DNA of 64,000 bases, from NCBI GenBank assembly GCA_947503775.1, contig CANNFE010000001.1, positions 62,001 to 126,000 of the forward strand, in the 5' to 3' direction. Of this stretch, positions 43,379 to 53,017 are shown piece after piece. Position 1 is the first letter of the stretch, and every line of letters begins with the position of its first letter. Source of the stretch: an uncultured Paracoccaceae bacterium (GTDB lineage: Bacteria > Pseudomonadota > Alphaproteobacteria > Rhodobacterales > Rhodobacteraceae). The notes below the pieces were generated by a model, which worked only from the letters and a program-made list of their open reading frames with translations, was not told where the DNA came from and did not search any database. The translations under genes and the position numbers were made by a program.

Positions 43379-44362
43379 ATGCGACACGTCATTTTCCCGC
43401 TGGCGGTGGTGTCGGTCTTGCTGGCATTTGGAAGCCTTCACCTTGGGATCCGCTTTACCCCGACCGGAGAGGTGATCGCCGCTTTGAGGGGGCGTGGCGA
43501 CACGTCTGCGGCCTTGATCGTCCAGTCACTGCGTCTGCCGCGCGCCATTCTGGCCGTGATCGTCGGCGCGTCGCTTGGGCTGGCGGGGCTCTTGATGCAG
43601 ACCGTCATGCGCAACCCGATCGCAGAGCCTGGCTTGCTCGGTGTGAATGCCGGCGCGGCCTTTGCGGTCGTGATCCTGCTGACGCTTTGGCCAGGAGCCT
43701 CGATCCTTTCGGTGATGCTGGTCTCTGCGCTTGGCGCTGCGGCGGCTGTCGCTTGCGTGCTGGGGCTTGCCCTGTCGACCGCGAGCGGTCTGTCGCCGAT
43801 CTTTTTGCTGCTGGCCGGTGTGACCATCGCGGCGCTGCTGAATGCGGGACTTCAGGTGCTGATCATCCTCGACGAGGCGGTGATGGAGGAGCTTTTGTTC
43901 TGGCTTGCGGGTGCGTTCGTGGATCGTCCGCTGGAGGGGCTTTGGTTCGCGCTGCCGGTTGTTGCCTTGGCGGTGATCGCAGTCTTTCGCTATCGGGCGG
44001 CGCTCGATGTTCTTGCGACGGATGATGCCACCGCCGAGACGCTGGGCGTGGATGTCCTGCGCATGCGCCTTGGCTTTCTGGCAGGCGTGGCTCTGCTTTC
44101 GGGAGCCTGCGTGGCTCTGGCAGGTCCGATCGCCTTTGTCGGGCTCGTCGCGCCCCATCTGGCGCGTCTTTCGGGCGCGCGCAGCATGGGATCGCTGATG
44201 CCGCTGTCGATGTTGTGGGGCGCGGTTCTGGCACAGGCGGCGGATATCCTCGCCCGGTTCGTTCTTTATCCATCGGAGGCCCCGGTAAGCGCGGTCATGG
44301 CCATCGTCGGCGTGCCGCTTTTGATCGCGCTGCTGCGGCGCAGGCGGATCGTTGCGGCATGA
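43379..44362 (+). CDS. FecCD-family iron-siderophore ABC permease, first subunit
   Basis: An inner-membrane permease of 327 residues with about nine hydrophobic segments and family motifs LRLPRAILAVIVGASLGLAG and GPIAFVGLVAPHLARL. The ATG at 43379 was used; no strong Shine-Dalgarno is visible, though AGGAAAGC lies upstream. It overlaps the next permease by ATGA and should heterodimerise with it. Confidence 0.9.
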   Translation: MRHVIFPLAVVSVLLAFGSLHLGIRFTPTGEVIAALRGRGDTSAALIVQSLRLPRAILAVIVGASLGLAGLLMQTVMRNPIAEPGLLGVNAGAAFAVVILLTLWPGASILSVMLVSALGAAAAVACVLGLALSTASGLSPIFLLLAGVTIAALLNAGLQVLIILDEAVMEELLFWLAGAFVDRPLEGLWFALPVVALAVIAVFRYRAALDVLATDDATAETLGVDVLRMRLGFLAGVALLSGACVALAGPIAFVGLVAPHLARLSGARSMGSLMPLSMLWGAVLAQAADILARFVLYPSEAPVSAVMAIVGVPLLIALLRRRRIVAA

Positions 44363-45363
44363 CGCGGACGGCAACAGCCCTCGGGATTGCAGCGGTGCTT
44401 GCCGTGCTGTCGCTGGTCGCGGTGGCGCTTGGCGCGTCGTTCATGTCTCTCGACAGCGTTTTCGCCAGTCTTTTCGGAACCGGATCGCGCAGCGATCAGA
44501 TCATCATCTGGACCCTCCGCATGCCGCGGGTCCTGCTTGCCATCCTGGCCGGCGCGGCGCTTGGCATAGCTGGCACACTGCTCCAGCGGGCGACGCGCAA
44601 CCCTCTTGCCGCGCCGTCTGTTCTTGGCGTCGTGGATGGGGCGGCGCTTGGTGTGCTTTTGTTCCTGCTTTTCTTTTCCGATGACGCAAATGCTCTGACC
44701 GTGTCGGTCTATTGGCAGCCCCTCGCGGCTGCCTTGGGCGCCTGCCTCTTTGCGGCGGCTGTCGCCTTGCTTTGGTGGAGAGAGATGCAGAGCCCGATGC
44801 GGCTGATCCTCTATGGCGTCGCGTTGGCAGCTTTGGCAAACGCGCTGGTTGTCCTGCTGATCATCGCCGGTCCGGTCTTTCGGGCCAGCCAGGCCCTGAT
44901 CTGGCTGGCAGGATCGGTTCATACGGCGGAGTGGCGCGACGTGCAGCTGCTGGCGCTTTGCATTGCCGGACTGGCGATTCCGGCGCTGTTCCTGATACGG
45001 CCGCTGGATCAGATGCGCCTTGACGATCAAAGCGCGCGGGCGTCGGGCCTTTCCATTACGGCAACCCGCATTGCGGCCTTGGCCCTTTCGGTCCTGATGA
45101 CCGCAGCTGCCGTCAGCGTCGTGGGCGGGATCGGTTTTGTCGGATTGATCGCTCCGCATCTGGCGCGCCTTCTTTTCGGATCACGGATCGGGGCGCAGAT
45201 GCTGGGGGCGGCCCTGATCGGCCCGATCATGATCGTCGGCGCGGATCTTATCGCGCGCCTTGCCTTCCAGCCGCTCGAAGTGCCTGCGGGCGCGCTGACG
45301 GCGCTGATCGGCGCGCCGTACTTCCTTTACATCATGTTTCGACGAGGGCAGGCCCATGCGTGA
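44359..45363 (+). CDS. FecCD-family iron-siderophore ABC permease, second subunit
   Basis: The second permease, 334 residues, with LRMPRVLLAILAGAALGIAG and GGIGFVGLIAPHLARL motifs. The frame is open back to 44215, but the ATG at 44359 overlaps the stop of the first permease and starts a hydrophobic N-terminus, which decides the start. It overlaps the ATPase gene by 8 bp. Confidence 0.9.
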   Translation: MTRTATALGIAAVLAVLSLVAVALGASFMSLDSVFASLFGTGSRSDQIIIWTLRMPRVLLAILAGAALGIAGTLLQRATRNPLAAPSVLGVVDGAALGVLLFLLFFSDDANALTVSVYWQPLAAALGACLFAAAVALLWWREMQSPMRLILYGVALAALANALVVLLIIAGPVFRASQALIWLAGSVHTAEWRDVQLLALCIAGLAIPALFLIRPLDQMRLDDQSARASGLSITATRIAALALSVLMTAAAVSVVGGIGFVGLIAPHLARLLFGSRIGAQMLGAALIGPIMIVGADLIARLAFQPLEVPAGALTALIGAPYFLYIMFRRGQAHA

Positions 45364-46144
45364 CGACACTCTGGCGGGCGCCTTGCAGGTCCGCGACCTG
45401 ACCGTTCGCTACGATGGCACCCTTGCCGTTGACGGTATCTCGCTCGACGTGCCGACGGGGCAGATCACGGCGCTTTGCGGGCCGAATGGATGCGGGAAAT
45501 CATCGGCTTTGAAGGCGATCCGGGGGCTGGTTCCATCGACAGGAGATATCACGCTTTTCGGGCAGGCCTTGAATGGCCAGCCCCACCGGGCCATCGCGCG
45601 CCAGATCGCCATGCTGGGTCAATCGCCCGATGCCCCCAGAGAGATGACGGTTCGCGACCTGATCAGCCTTGGACGATACGCGCACCGGTCCGGCTTTGGC
45701 GGGCTGAGCGGCGCCGACTACGCCGCGATCGAACGCGCGGTGGCGGACACCCAGCTTGAGGATCTGCTCGATCGTCCTTTAGGCGCTCTTTCCGGGGGGC
45801 AATTGCAGCGGGCGTGGCTGGCCATGGTGCTGGCGCAGGATGCGCCGGTGCTCTTTCTCGATGAGCCCACGAACCATCTTGATATCAGCCATGCCTTGTC
45901 CATGCTGTCGCTTGTGCGCCGGCTGGCCGTGGAAAAGGGGCTGACCGTCCTGGTCGTGCTGCATGATCTTAACTTTGCCGCCGGGTTCGCGGATCGCCTT
46001 ATCTTTATGAAGGAAGGCCGGATCGCGGGGCAAGGCGCTGTGAGCGATGTCTTTCAGGCCGACCTGATCGCAGATGTGTTCGAGATCCCCTGCACCATCC
46101 TGACCCGGCCCAAAACGGGACGCCCCTTCGTGCTGACGGAATAG
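45356..46144 (+). CDS. Iron-siderophore ABC transporter ATP-binding protein
   Basis: A FecE/FepC-type ATPase of 262 residues. Walker A GPNGCGKSS is at about 42-50, the signature LSGGQLQRAWLA near 144, Walker B PVLFLDEPTNHLD near 163-175 and the H-loop in VVLHDLNFA. It is the third and last gene of the permease-permease-ATPase operon. It ends 4 bp before the end of the convergent FetB-like gene. Confidence 0.93.
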   Translation: MRDDTLAGALQVRDLTVRYDGTLAVDGISLDVPTGQITALCGPNGCGKSSALKAIRGLVPSTGDITLFGQALNGQPHRAIARQIAMLGQSPDAPREMTVRDLISLGRYAHRSGFGGLSGADYAAIERAVADTQLEDLLDRPLGALSGGQLQRAWLAMVLAQDAPVLFLDEPTNHLDISHALSMLSLVRRLAVEKGLTVLVVLHDLNFAAGFADRLIFMKEGRIAGQGAVSDVFQADLIADVFEIPCTILTRPKTGRPFVLTE

Positions 46145-46148
46145 CCTG

Positions 46149-46946
46149 TCATCTCTCGACGCGAAGACGGTCCAGCCGGAGCCTGTGACGCTGATCCGTC
46201 AGGCGCCGCGCCATGGCGTAAACGGCCCCGACCACGCCAAGGACCGACGTCCCGGAGATGAGAAACATCAGCATCATCTGATACTTCGCCGCCTGCATCA
46301 CATCGGCGCCGGCGAGGAGTTGGCCCGTCATCATTCCCGGGATCGTCACAAGACCGATGGCGGACATCGCGTTGATCGTCGGCATCAGCCCGGTTCTGAT
46401 CGCCTGCCTGACCGGACCCGACAGCGCCTGATGGCGCGTATGGCCCGCCAGAAGGCGCGCTTCGACGATGCGCACGTCCCGGCGGACGGTGGTCGAGAAC
46501 GTGTCGAGCGCGAGCGCCATGCCGGTCATCGAGCTTCCCGCGACCATCCCGAAGACGGGCAGCGCGATCTCGGGCGCATACCAGGGCTCCGCTTCGATCA
46601 GGATCGCGAGAGCGGGAAGAACGATGATCCACCCTGCCCCGATCATCGCGCCCGCGCCGATGGTGATGGTCCAGCGCCGGCCCGCGGGTGCGTCTTGCCG
46701 GGCCAGAACCTCCAGCCCTGCGAAAAGGGCCATTGCCGACATCGCAGCCAAGGTAACCCAGACATTGCCGGCCGCGAAGATCAAAGCCAGAAGGACTGCC
46801 AGCACCAGAAGCTGCACGACCATGCGCAGACCGGCCAGAAGAAGGCTTCGCCCGATCCCCAGCGACAGGATAAGCGACAGCCCGGCCCCGAGAAAGAGAA
46901 GACCCGATGCCAGAGCGATGTCGATGGGGGTCAGATCCGGGGTCAT
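46149..46946 (-). CDS. fetB: FetB-like ABC permease (UPF0014 family)
   Basis: An inner-membrane permease of 265 residues with about seven hydrophobic segments. The family patterns are VQLLVLAVLLALIF, EVLARQDA and a MTGQLLAGADVMQAAKYQ-type stretch. E. coli FetAB (YbbLM) exports iron and raises peroxide resistance. The start at 46946 overlaps the ATPase stop by four bases; the long upstream open frame is antisense-like and was discarded. An exporter inside an import island fits iron homeostasis. Confidence 0.85.
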   Translation of the reverse strand: MTPDLTPIDIALASGLLFLGAGLSLILSLGIGRSLLLAGLRMVVQLLVLAVLLALIFAAGNVWVTLAAMSAMALFAGLEVLARQDAPAGRRWTITIGAGAMIGAGWIIVLPALAILIEAEPWYAPEIALPVFGMVAGSSMTGMALALDTFSTTVRRDVRIVEARLLAGHTRHQALSGPVRQAIRTGLMPTINAMSAIGLVTIPGMMTGQLLAGADVMQAAKYQMMLMFLISGTSVLGVVGAVYAMARRLTDQRHRLRLDRLRVER

Positions 46947-47497
46947 TCGAGATCCATCGCCGCGAACCCCAATCGGCGCGCTTGGTCGGGATCGTGCGAT
47001 GTCAGAAGGATGGCCGTACCGGATGTTGCCAGACGGAGGATGAGACCCTCGATCAGACCAGTCGAGGCAGGATCGAGCGGTCCGGTCGGTTCGTCGAGCA
47101 GAAGGACTTTCGGGCGCCGTGCGACAGTGATGGCGATCGCTGCCCGCATGCGTTCGCCGGACGACAGGGTCTCGATGGGGGCAATCGTGCGGGTCGCACA
47201 AAGATCGACCTCGGCGAAATCGGCGTTGGATGCGTGATCGGCGAGCGTTGCGTGCCAGAACGCCGGTTCGGCAGGGACGAGCGCGACGTGCTTGCGGTAG
47301 TCCGACGCAGCCAGCGTGGTGTGGCATCGGCCATCCAGCGTGATCCGGCCAGCCCCTGGATCGAGGTCGGCCAGCCTTCGAAGGAGCAGGCTTTTTCCTG
47401 CGCCCGAGCGCCCGCGGATGACGATGCCTTCGCCCTGCCCGACACGAAGCGAGACGACACGGCCGGTTGCAAGTGTGACGTCTTGGGCGGCGAGCAT
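46943..47497 (-). CDS. fetA: FetA-like ABC ATP-binding protein
   Basis: A short ATPase, 184 residues against about 225 in E. coli FetA, but with every essential motif: Walker A GRSGAGKS, signature LSSGE (Ser replacing the first Gly), Walker B VLLLDEPTGPLD and H-loop TSHD. The ATG at 47497 begins the usual MLAAQDVTLA strand; the longer frame upstream is not plausible. Translationally coupled to fetB. Confidence 0.82.
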   Translation of the reverse strand: MLAAQDVTLATGRVVSLRVGQGEGIVIRGRSGAGKSLLLRRLADLDPGAGRITLDGRCHTTLAASDYRKHVALVPAEPAFWHATLADHASNADFAEVDLCATRTIAPIETLSSGERMRAAIAITVARRPKVLLLDEPTGPLDPASTGLIEGLILRLATSGTAILLTSHDPDQARRLGFAAMDLE

Positions 47498-47547
47498 GGG
47501 CAGAGGGTAAGTGCTGATCTGGCGGGGAACAACGACGATCTGCCTGA

Positions 47548-48755
47548 TTATCGCGGGGCGCTGGAGACACCTGCGCCGCGCATCGCGAAGGCCAGACCAC
47601 CGATGGCGAAGACGACCGCCGCCACGAGAAGCGTCGGCAGTCCGACCTTGTCGAGCATCGACAGGGCCGCGCCGCCGAAGATGAGGAATGCGATCGCCTC
47701 TAGGCTGACAAAGCTGGCCAGTTCGGTTGCCTGTCGCCCTTGCGCGCAAAGCGGCATCAGCAAGGCGCGCTCGGCCGTGAATATCGCGAAGACGGCAAAA
47801 TTCGCATAAAGGATTAAGGTGACCACTTCGGCTTTCTGAAGGCCATCCGCCGCCAGCACGGCGATGAAGATCACGACGGCGATGTTCAGAAGTCCAAGGC
47901 TCATCAGGACGCGGTAGCCCCCCAGACGCTCGACCGCGTGACGGGCGATCAGAGCGCCCACGAGGCCTGCCGCATTGCCAAGGACGATCCCGATCAGGCT
48001 GCTCTGTGCGATAGAAAAGCCGACATCGATCAAAAGCACAGATTTGGCGGCATAGGGATCACGACCGGAACCGTCAGCAGAAACACGGCGGCAAAAAGGC
48101 GTCGGGGCTCGGGGCGGCGGAAAATCGAGAGCTGGCTCCAGAAGGCCGGTGGGGTGTGGCCGGGACTGCCCTTCGGTTCAAAGGACAGGGCGGTTCTTGA
48201 GATGACAAGAAAGAGCGCGGTTGCCGCAAGCAGGCTGAGGATCACCGCGCCCCAGCCGAGCGGCCCAAGAAGATAAAGGATGCAGGCCCCGAGTACGAGG
48301 CCGGCTAGGGCAGAGGCCGCCGCCTGAAGCGATGCCCCCCTTGGATAGGCCGTGTCCGGCAGGCCCTTGACCATCAAGCCGCCAAGAGCCGTCTGGAGCG
48401 TTCCCAGAGCGATCATCATCGCGCCGATCAGCGGGATGACGGCATAGGGGCTTTGGCCGGGGTCGAACGCCCAGAGCGCGAGCAGCAAAAGACAGACGGC
48501 GGCCTGCGATACCAGAAGCCAGCCGCCGAAGCGGCCACCCCTGCCGATCTGAACACGGTCGATAAGAGGCGCCCAGAGAAAGCGAAGGGTATAGGGAATT
48601 GCGGCAATATAAAGCAGCCCGATCGTTGCGGAGGCAATACCGGCATCGCGCATGAACAGGGCCACGCCTTGGGCGGCGAATTGTGCGACCAGCGCGCAGG
48701 CGAAACTGACCACCCCGATGGCGACAAGCAGCCGGTTTTCAAAGGAGCGGGACAC
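47548..48755 (-). pseudogene. RhtX/AmpG-like MFS siderophore importer, frameshifted
   Basis: Two adjacent frames together encode one 12-helix MFS protein of about 400 residues. The first part (48755 down to 48030) starts MSRSFENRLLVAIGVVSF. The second (from about 48060 down to 47548) continues with YAAKSVLLIDVGFSIAQ. They join if one G is restored to the GGG at 48055-48057 on the plus strand (ATCCC to ATCCCC on the coding strand). RhtX/FptX-type MFS proteins import siderophores across the inner membrane, which suits the receptor gene directly upstream. Either a true single-base deletion or a homopolymer sequencing error. Confidence 0.8.
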
Positions 48756-48758
48756 GCG

Positions 48759-50855
48759 CTACCAGCGCGCTGTTGCGGTCAGGCCGACGCTCAGCGGATC
48801 GGTCACGTCGGCATAGGTCTTGTCGCTGACGAAGCGTGTCACGCCCATTTCGTCGAACAGGTTTTCGACATATCCACGGATTTCGTAACGACCGACGAGG
48901 GCCGTCGCACCAATATCGACGATCCAGTAGTCGCCGACCTCTTCGTCGCTGATATTGTTGAAATCGTTATATGAAACGCCGCGATAGGTCGCCCGGCCGT
49001 CGAGAGAGACGGCGTCGCTGACTTGGTAAACTGCCCCCAATGTTAGGGTAACAGCCGGGTCCTGCCCGAAGGAATTTCCGCGAAGGTCGGGATTGTTCTC
49101 CTGCGGCTCCGTAACCTCGGCCTCAAGAAAGCCTATAGCCGCATTTAGGTTAAGCTGCTCCGTCGCCCGCCAGGCCCCCTCGATCTCCAGACCGTAGCTT
49201 TCGCCCTCCTGCTGGTTCACGACCTGTAGGGAGGATCGATCGCCAGGTTCAAGTTCAGCATAGAGCTGGGGATTGTCATGATCGTTGTAAAAGGCGGTCA
49301 CGCCGAGGTTGACGCCAGCATCTTCCCAAGTCCGCCGATAGGTGATCTCGTAGGCGGTGACGGTCTCGCTCTCATAGGTATAAGGCGATCCTTCGAAGAT
49401 GTTGACCGAGGATCCGCCGGGGTTGTAGCCGCGGCGGACAGACGCGTTGAGCACGGTCGTGTCGTCGAAATAGCAGGCCAAGCCCAACGTGGGGAGGAGT
49501 TCGGTCTCCGTCTCGCTATAGTCCTGCGCGCCCGCGATTGATCCGGATACGCTCAACTGATCGCGCTCATCCTTATAGTTTAGCCAGCGCGCGCCACCAA
49601 AGACCGTGAGCCTATCGCTGATCCCGTAGCGAAACTCGGAAAACACGGCCTGCGAAGATGTCTCCACATCGCTTTCGAAGCGAAAAAGGCCGGAGATATC
49701 CGTTCTTTGCTCGCGCTGCTCGAAGCTGAGGCCCGCGATACCAGAGAGTTCGCCGTCAAGGAGGCGATCTTCGTTTCCAAAGCGATAGACGATTTCCTGA
49801 GCGGAGATCTTTTCATCTACGTCGAATGGAAACGGATACACCTGCTCGGGGATGCTTTCGTACTCATCCTCGACATAGAACAGAACGAGTTGGAGCGTTC
49901 CAGTTGTCAGCTCGAGTTCGGTGTCGAGAGACATGACGTTGGTTTGCGTATCGAATGTTCGAGCAGGGATCCCGAACGTGCCAGCGGCCGCATTGTCCAG
50001 GATACGATCGGAGAGCGCGCGTCCGGTCAGCCGCTCGGTCTGAACCGTATTTCGGGTCTGCGGCGTCTGACCCCATTGATGCTCGCCGAGAAGGTTGACT
50101 GTGAGCGGGCCAAGTCCGGTCTCGAACTCGCCCAGAATCTTGGCGCGCAAGCGAAGATCGTCATAGTCGACGATCCAGTCATCCTCGACATCCGAGGCGC
50201 GTCTGGGATCTGCGCCATCCTGAGCCTCGAAGGTAAAACGTGCGGCGACGGTTTCGCTTATCGGACCGGACGCCATGGCATTGAGCATGGCGTTCGTGCC
50301 GTGAAAGTCATCCGCCTCGATGCCGAACTGAAGCGCGGCTTCGGGTTCAAATGTGGGATCGTTGGTGTCGATGATGATCGCGCCTGCAAGCGCCGAACGC
50401 CCGCGCAACAGCGATTGCGGCCCGCGCAGAACCTCGATCTGAGAGACGTCCCAAAGAGAGGAGCCACTCGAATTCGGCAGAACCGCCGGGCGCGTCACGC
50501 CGTCGATGACGAAGGACAGTCGCGGCAAGGCGCCGGTCAGGTTTGCAGAGACGACACCGCCCGGCCCGCCGCCCTGAATGCCACGGATCGACGGCAGTTC
50601 GCTTTTGCCTTCGACAAAGACGTTTGGCGTCGCGATAAGCACATCATTGACATGGACCTGAGGCTCTCGCGCGATCTGGTCTTCTTCGATGACGGTCGCG
50701 CCGACGAACGTATCTTCCAAACTGCGCTCGATCCGTTCGCCCAGGACGACCGTTCCTAGAAAGACGCCCTCCTCCTCTTCTTGTGCCTTTGCGCCCGAAG
50801 GTGTCATGGCCAAGATGCAGACTGACACGAGACCGACATTTGGCTGACATTTCAT
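48759..50855 (-). CDS. TonB-dependent siderophore receptor
   Basis: An outer-membrane receptor of 698 residues. A signal peptide (about 1-24, ending GAKA) is followed by a plug domain (IEVLRGPQSLLRGRSALAGA) and a 22-strand barrel ending in the Trp of TATARW, the usual C-terminal aromatic. It is intact. Three bases separate it from the MFS importer gene, so outer- and inner-membrane transport are one transcription unit. A 17-bp palindrome lies directly before its start. Confidence 0.92.
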   Translation of the reverse strand: MKCQPNVGLVSVCILAMTPSGAKAQEEEEGVFLGTVVLGERIERSLEDTFVGATVIEEDQIAREPQVHVNDVLIATPNVFVEGKSELPSIRGIQGGGPGGVVSANLTGALPRLSFVIDGVTRPAVLPNSSGSSLWDVSQIEVLRGPQSLLRGRSALAGAIIIDTNDPTFEPEAALQFGIEADDFHGTNAMLNAMASGPISETVAARFTFEAQDGADPRRASDVEDDWIVDYDDLRLRAKILGEFETGLGPLTVNLLGEHQWGQTPQTRNTVQTERLTGRALSDRILDNAAAGTFGIPARTFDTQTNVMSLDTELELTTGTLQLVLFYVEDEYESIPEQVYPFPFDVDEKISAQEIVYRFGNEDRLLDGELSGIAGLSFEQREQRTDISGLFRFESDVETSSQAVFSEFRYGISDRLTVFGGARWLNYKDERDQLSVSGSIAGAQDYSETETELLPTLGLACYFDDTTVLNASVRRGYNPGGSSVNIFEGSPYTYESETVTAYEITYRRTWEDAGVNLGVTAFYNDHDNPQLYAELEPGDRSSLQVVNQQEGESYGLEIEGAWRATEQLNLNAAIGFLEAEVTEPQENNPDLRGNSFGQDPAVTLTLGAVYQVSDAVSLDGRATYRGVSYNDFNNISDEEVGDYWIVDIGATALVGRYEIRGYVENLFDEMGVTRFVSDKTYADVTDPLSVGLTATARW

Positions 50856-50866
50856 GGCACAGTATC

Positions 50867-50883
50867 CTTACAATTTTTGTAAG
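50867..50883. promoter_or_regulatory. Palindromic operator candidate before the receptor gene
   Basis: CTTACAA, three T, TTGTAAG: perfect 7-bp arms with a 3-bp centre, 11 bp before the receptor ATG and overlapping its Shine-Dalgarno (AAGGA on the coding strand). The arm and spacer lengths equal those of Irr boxes (TTTAGAA-N3-TTCTAAA) with 10 of 14 matches. A repressor bound here would block initiation. Confidence 0.5.
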
Positions 50884-50950
50884 CTATACGAGCCCTTTGG
50901 CGGACGGACTACAGGCCACTCCGGTCATTTCGGACAAATAGACTGATCGT

Positions 50951-51904
50951 TCAGACAATGCGTGAGGGCGGCTTGCCGAATTGACGTTTGATCGCCCGGG
51001 ACAGCGCCTCTGCCGAACTGTAGCGGAGTGTTTCGGCCACAGTGCCGACCGAACACCCGCTGATCAGCATCTCGCGGGCTCGGATCATCCGCTCCTGCCG
51101 CATATATCGGCCGATGGAGCATCCCATGCGTCCGTGAAACGCCTGCTTTAGCGTCGAAGGGCTGACGCCGCAGCGGACAGCGACATCGGTGAGGGTCAGA
51201 TCGACCGTGGGGGAGGCTTGGATGATGCCGATTGCCGTATCGGTAATGTCCTTGCCCAGGGCCATGTCGTTATCCACAGCTGGATCGGTGGGCAAAAGGG
51301 TGCGGCAGGTGTTCAGAAGGCGCAAAGCGATCGCATAGGCCTCGAGCCCGCTGCCCGATGAGGCCACCCGAAGCCGCAAAAGACATTCCGCAAGAGAGAT
51401 GGCATCGACGCTGGCCGGTCCATGGAGGTGCGCCTCGGTTGCCAGGGCGGACAGGCAGAGCCGGATGAAGGTCGGATCGGTGTCCTCGTGGCGCGACAGG
51501 AAGTCTTGGGAGAATGCCAGCGAGACGGCTCTGAAGGCCGGTTGCGCAGGTGCAGTCACACGCCAGCGTACCCTCTCTCTGCACCCGACGAGCCCCATCA
51601 TTCCAGCACAGAGGCCCCCTGCCCGACCGGGCTGAACCAGCTCTTGCGTTCGGGATATGCCTGCCAGCCGGATTTCGACGACAAGTCCCGGATGACCCAG
51701 CAATTCCGCATCATAGGACGGCTGGCCTGTCAGGTCCGCCCGCATCACCCGCAATCCGGGCGCAACCTCGACGCTTTCGATCCTACCCGAGCCAAGCACC
51801 CGGCGTCCGCCCTTGGTTGCAACTTTCCGCACCTCCACGCCGCCGTCGATCCGGGCGATGCTATCGGCGGTGATCTGCTTGGGAAGCCTCGCAGGCAGGG
51901 TCAC
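50951..51904 (-). CDS. AraC-family transcriptional regulator
   Basis: A 317-residue regulator with an unassigned N-terminal sensing part and a C-terminal double helix-turn-helix (about 220-315). Recognisable elements are LTLTDVAVRCGVSPSTLKQAF and the second helix pair with VAETLRYSSAEALSRAIKRQFG. It resembles PchR-type regulators that bind a ferric siderophore and activate the matching receptor. The gene lies between the receptor and the ferric reductase in the same orientation, which supports that role by inference. Confidence 0.87.
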   Translation of the reverse strand: MTLPARLPKQITADSIARIDGGVEVRKVATKGGRRVLGSGRIESVEVAPGLRVMRADLTGQPSYDAELLGHPGLVVEIRLAGISRTQELVQPGRAGGLCAGMMGLVGCRERVRWRVTAPAQPAFRAVSLAFSQDFLSRHEDTDPTFIRLCLSALATEAHLHGPASVDAISLAECLLRLRVASSGSGLEAYAIALRLLNTCRTLLPTDPAVDNDMALGKDITDTAIGIIQASPTVDLTLTDVAVRCGVSPSTLKQAFHGRMGCSIGRYMRQERMIRAREMLISGCSVGTVAETLRYSSAEALSRAIKRQFGKPPSRIV

Positions 51905-51916
51905 GGGGCGGATCCG

Positions 51917-52978
51917 TCAGCTTCCAAAGCCGGGCATCCCGCGGCGCCAATAGGCGGTGCTCAATTGACCTGTCTTGTCGAGGCCAAGCACCGCCTTGAA
52001 ATGCTTTCGGAGGTCCTGCGCGTTCTGGAATTCCCCGGCAAAGAACGCGTAGTCGGTCCGTCCAGGCGTCGTAAGATCCTTTACTAAATCAACGATGCGC
52101 TTCTCGAAGTCTTCTGGCTGGACCCTGTGCAACGTCAAAGCCGATTGCGGGAGGTAGGTTTTGAGATCGCAGGTCTCGGGAGCGGCGATCACCATGTTGC
52201 CTGTCGCATCAGGCCCCATCCGATCAAGGAGCCGCGCGATCGCGGGAAGGCCCGTTCCGTCGGCGGCGAGAAAGTAACTCTGGGCTTTCGGAAGGGCGCT
52301 CATCCCGGCAGGGCCCATGATACCGATCTGGGATCCCGGTGCCACATTCTGCGCCCAGAGTGAGATCAGCCCGTGGCCATGCCGAACGATGTCGATATCG
52401 ACCTCCATCGCATCCGGGCGAACGTTCTTAAGCGTCACAAACCGCGCATGAAGCTTGTCTTCGCCCGTTGGCCATCTTGGTGATCCGTTCTCGGCCATGA
52501 CCGGCCAGACAGGTCGGCGATCCGGGTCCACCGGCAGCATCGCGCGGACATGAATGCCCTCTTCTGCAAAGAGCCTCTTATCCGGCACGCGCAGCGTCAC
52601 GCGTTGCATTCCATCAAAGATTTCGTTCGAGGAGACAGCGGTCAGCACATGGAAATTCGCGGGATGATCCCCGGCATTCGCCGTCTCCCCCGACCAGCGG
52701 ATCAGCGATGCCGCCGCCTCGTCCAGTTCCCCGACATGATAGGCAATCTCTTCCTTGAAGAAGATCAAGGAGCCTTCGTTCGGGCCCGCAATCCGAATGT
52801 AGAGCCCGGTCTCGAGAACCTTGAAATCCACCCTGAATGCCTCGTGCTCGATAAAGCGGGTGCCGTCACCCGCTTCCTTCAGGGTCATGCCGTGATCTTC
52901 GGTGATGTGTTGTTCAAAGGCGCCGAGGATCTCGCCCGGGCGGCGCGTGGTCACGATCGTGTCTGCGTTGTGCAGCAT
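51917..52978 (-). CDS. Siderophore-interacting protein with N-terminal DUF2218 domain
   Basis: A cytoplasmic flavin-dependent ferric-siderophore reductase of 353 residues. A DUF2218 domain (about 10-100) is followed by the FAD-binding domain (about 115-225, with VTLRVPDKRLF, RRPVWPVMAENG and IVRHGHGLISLWAQ) and the NAD(P)H-binding SIP C-terminal domain ending YWRRGMPGF. The DUF2218-SIP fusion is known in other iron loci. It is the first gene of the minus-strand set SIP-AraC-receptor-MFS, and probably releases iron after import. Confidence 0.9.
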   Translation of the reverse strand: MLHNADTIVTTRRPGEILGAFEQHITEDHGMTLKEAGDGTRFIEHEAFRVDFKVLETGLYIRIAGPNEGSLIFFKEEIAYHVGELDEAAASLIRWSGETANAGDHPANFHVLTAVSSNEIFDGMQRVTLRVPDKRLFAEEGIHVRAMLPVDPDRRPVWPVMAENGSPRWPTGEDKLHARFVTLKNVRPDAMEVDIDIVRHGHGLISLWAQNVAPGSQIGIMGPAGMSALPKAQSYFLAADGTGLPAIARLLDRMGPDATGNMVIAAPETCDLKTYLPQSALTLHRVQPEDFEKRIVDLVKDLTTPGRTDYAFFAGEFQNAQDLRKHFKAVLGLDKTGQLSTAYWRRGMPGFGS

Positions 52979-53017
52979 GGGGAGGACAACCTGTCATGTT
53001 GAGAGGATTGGCTGCCG

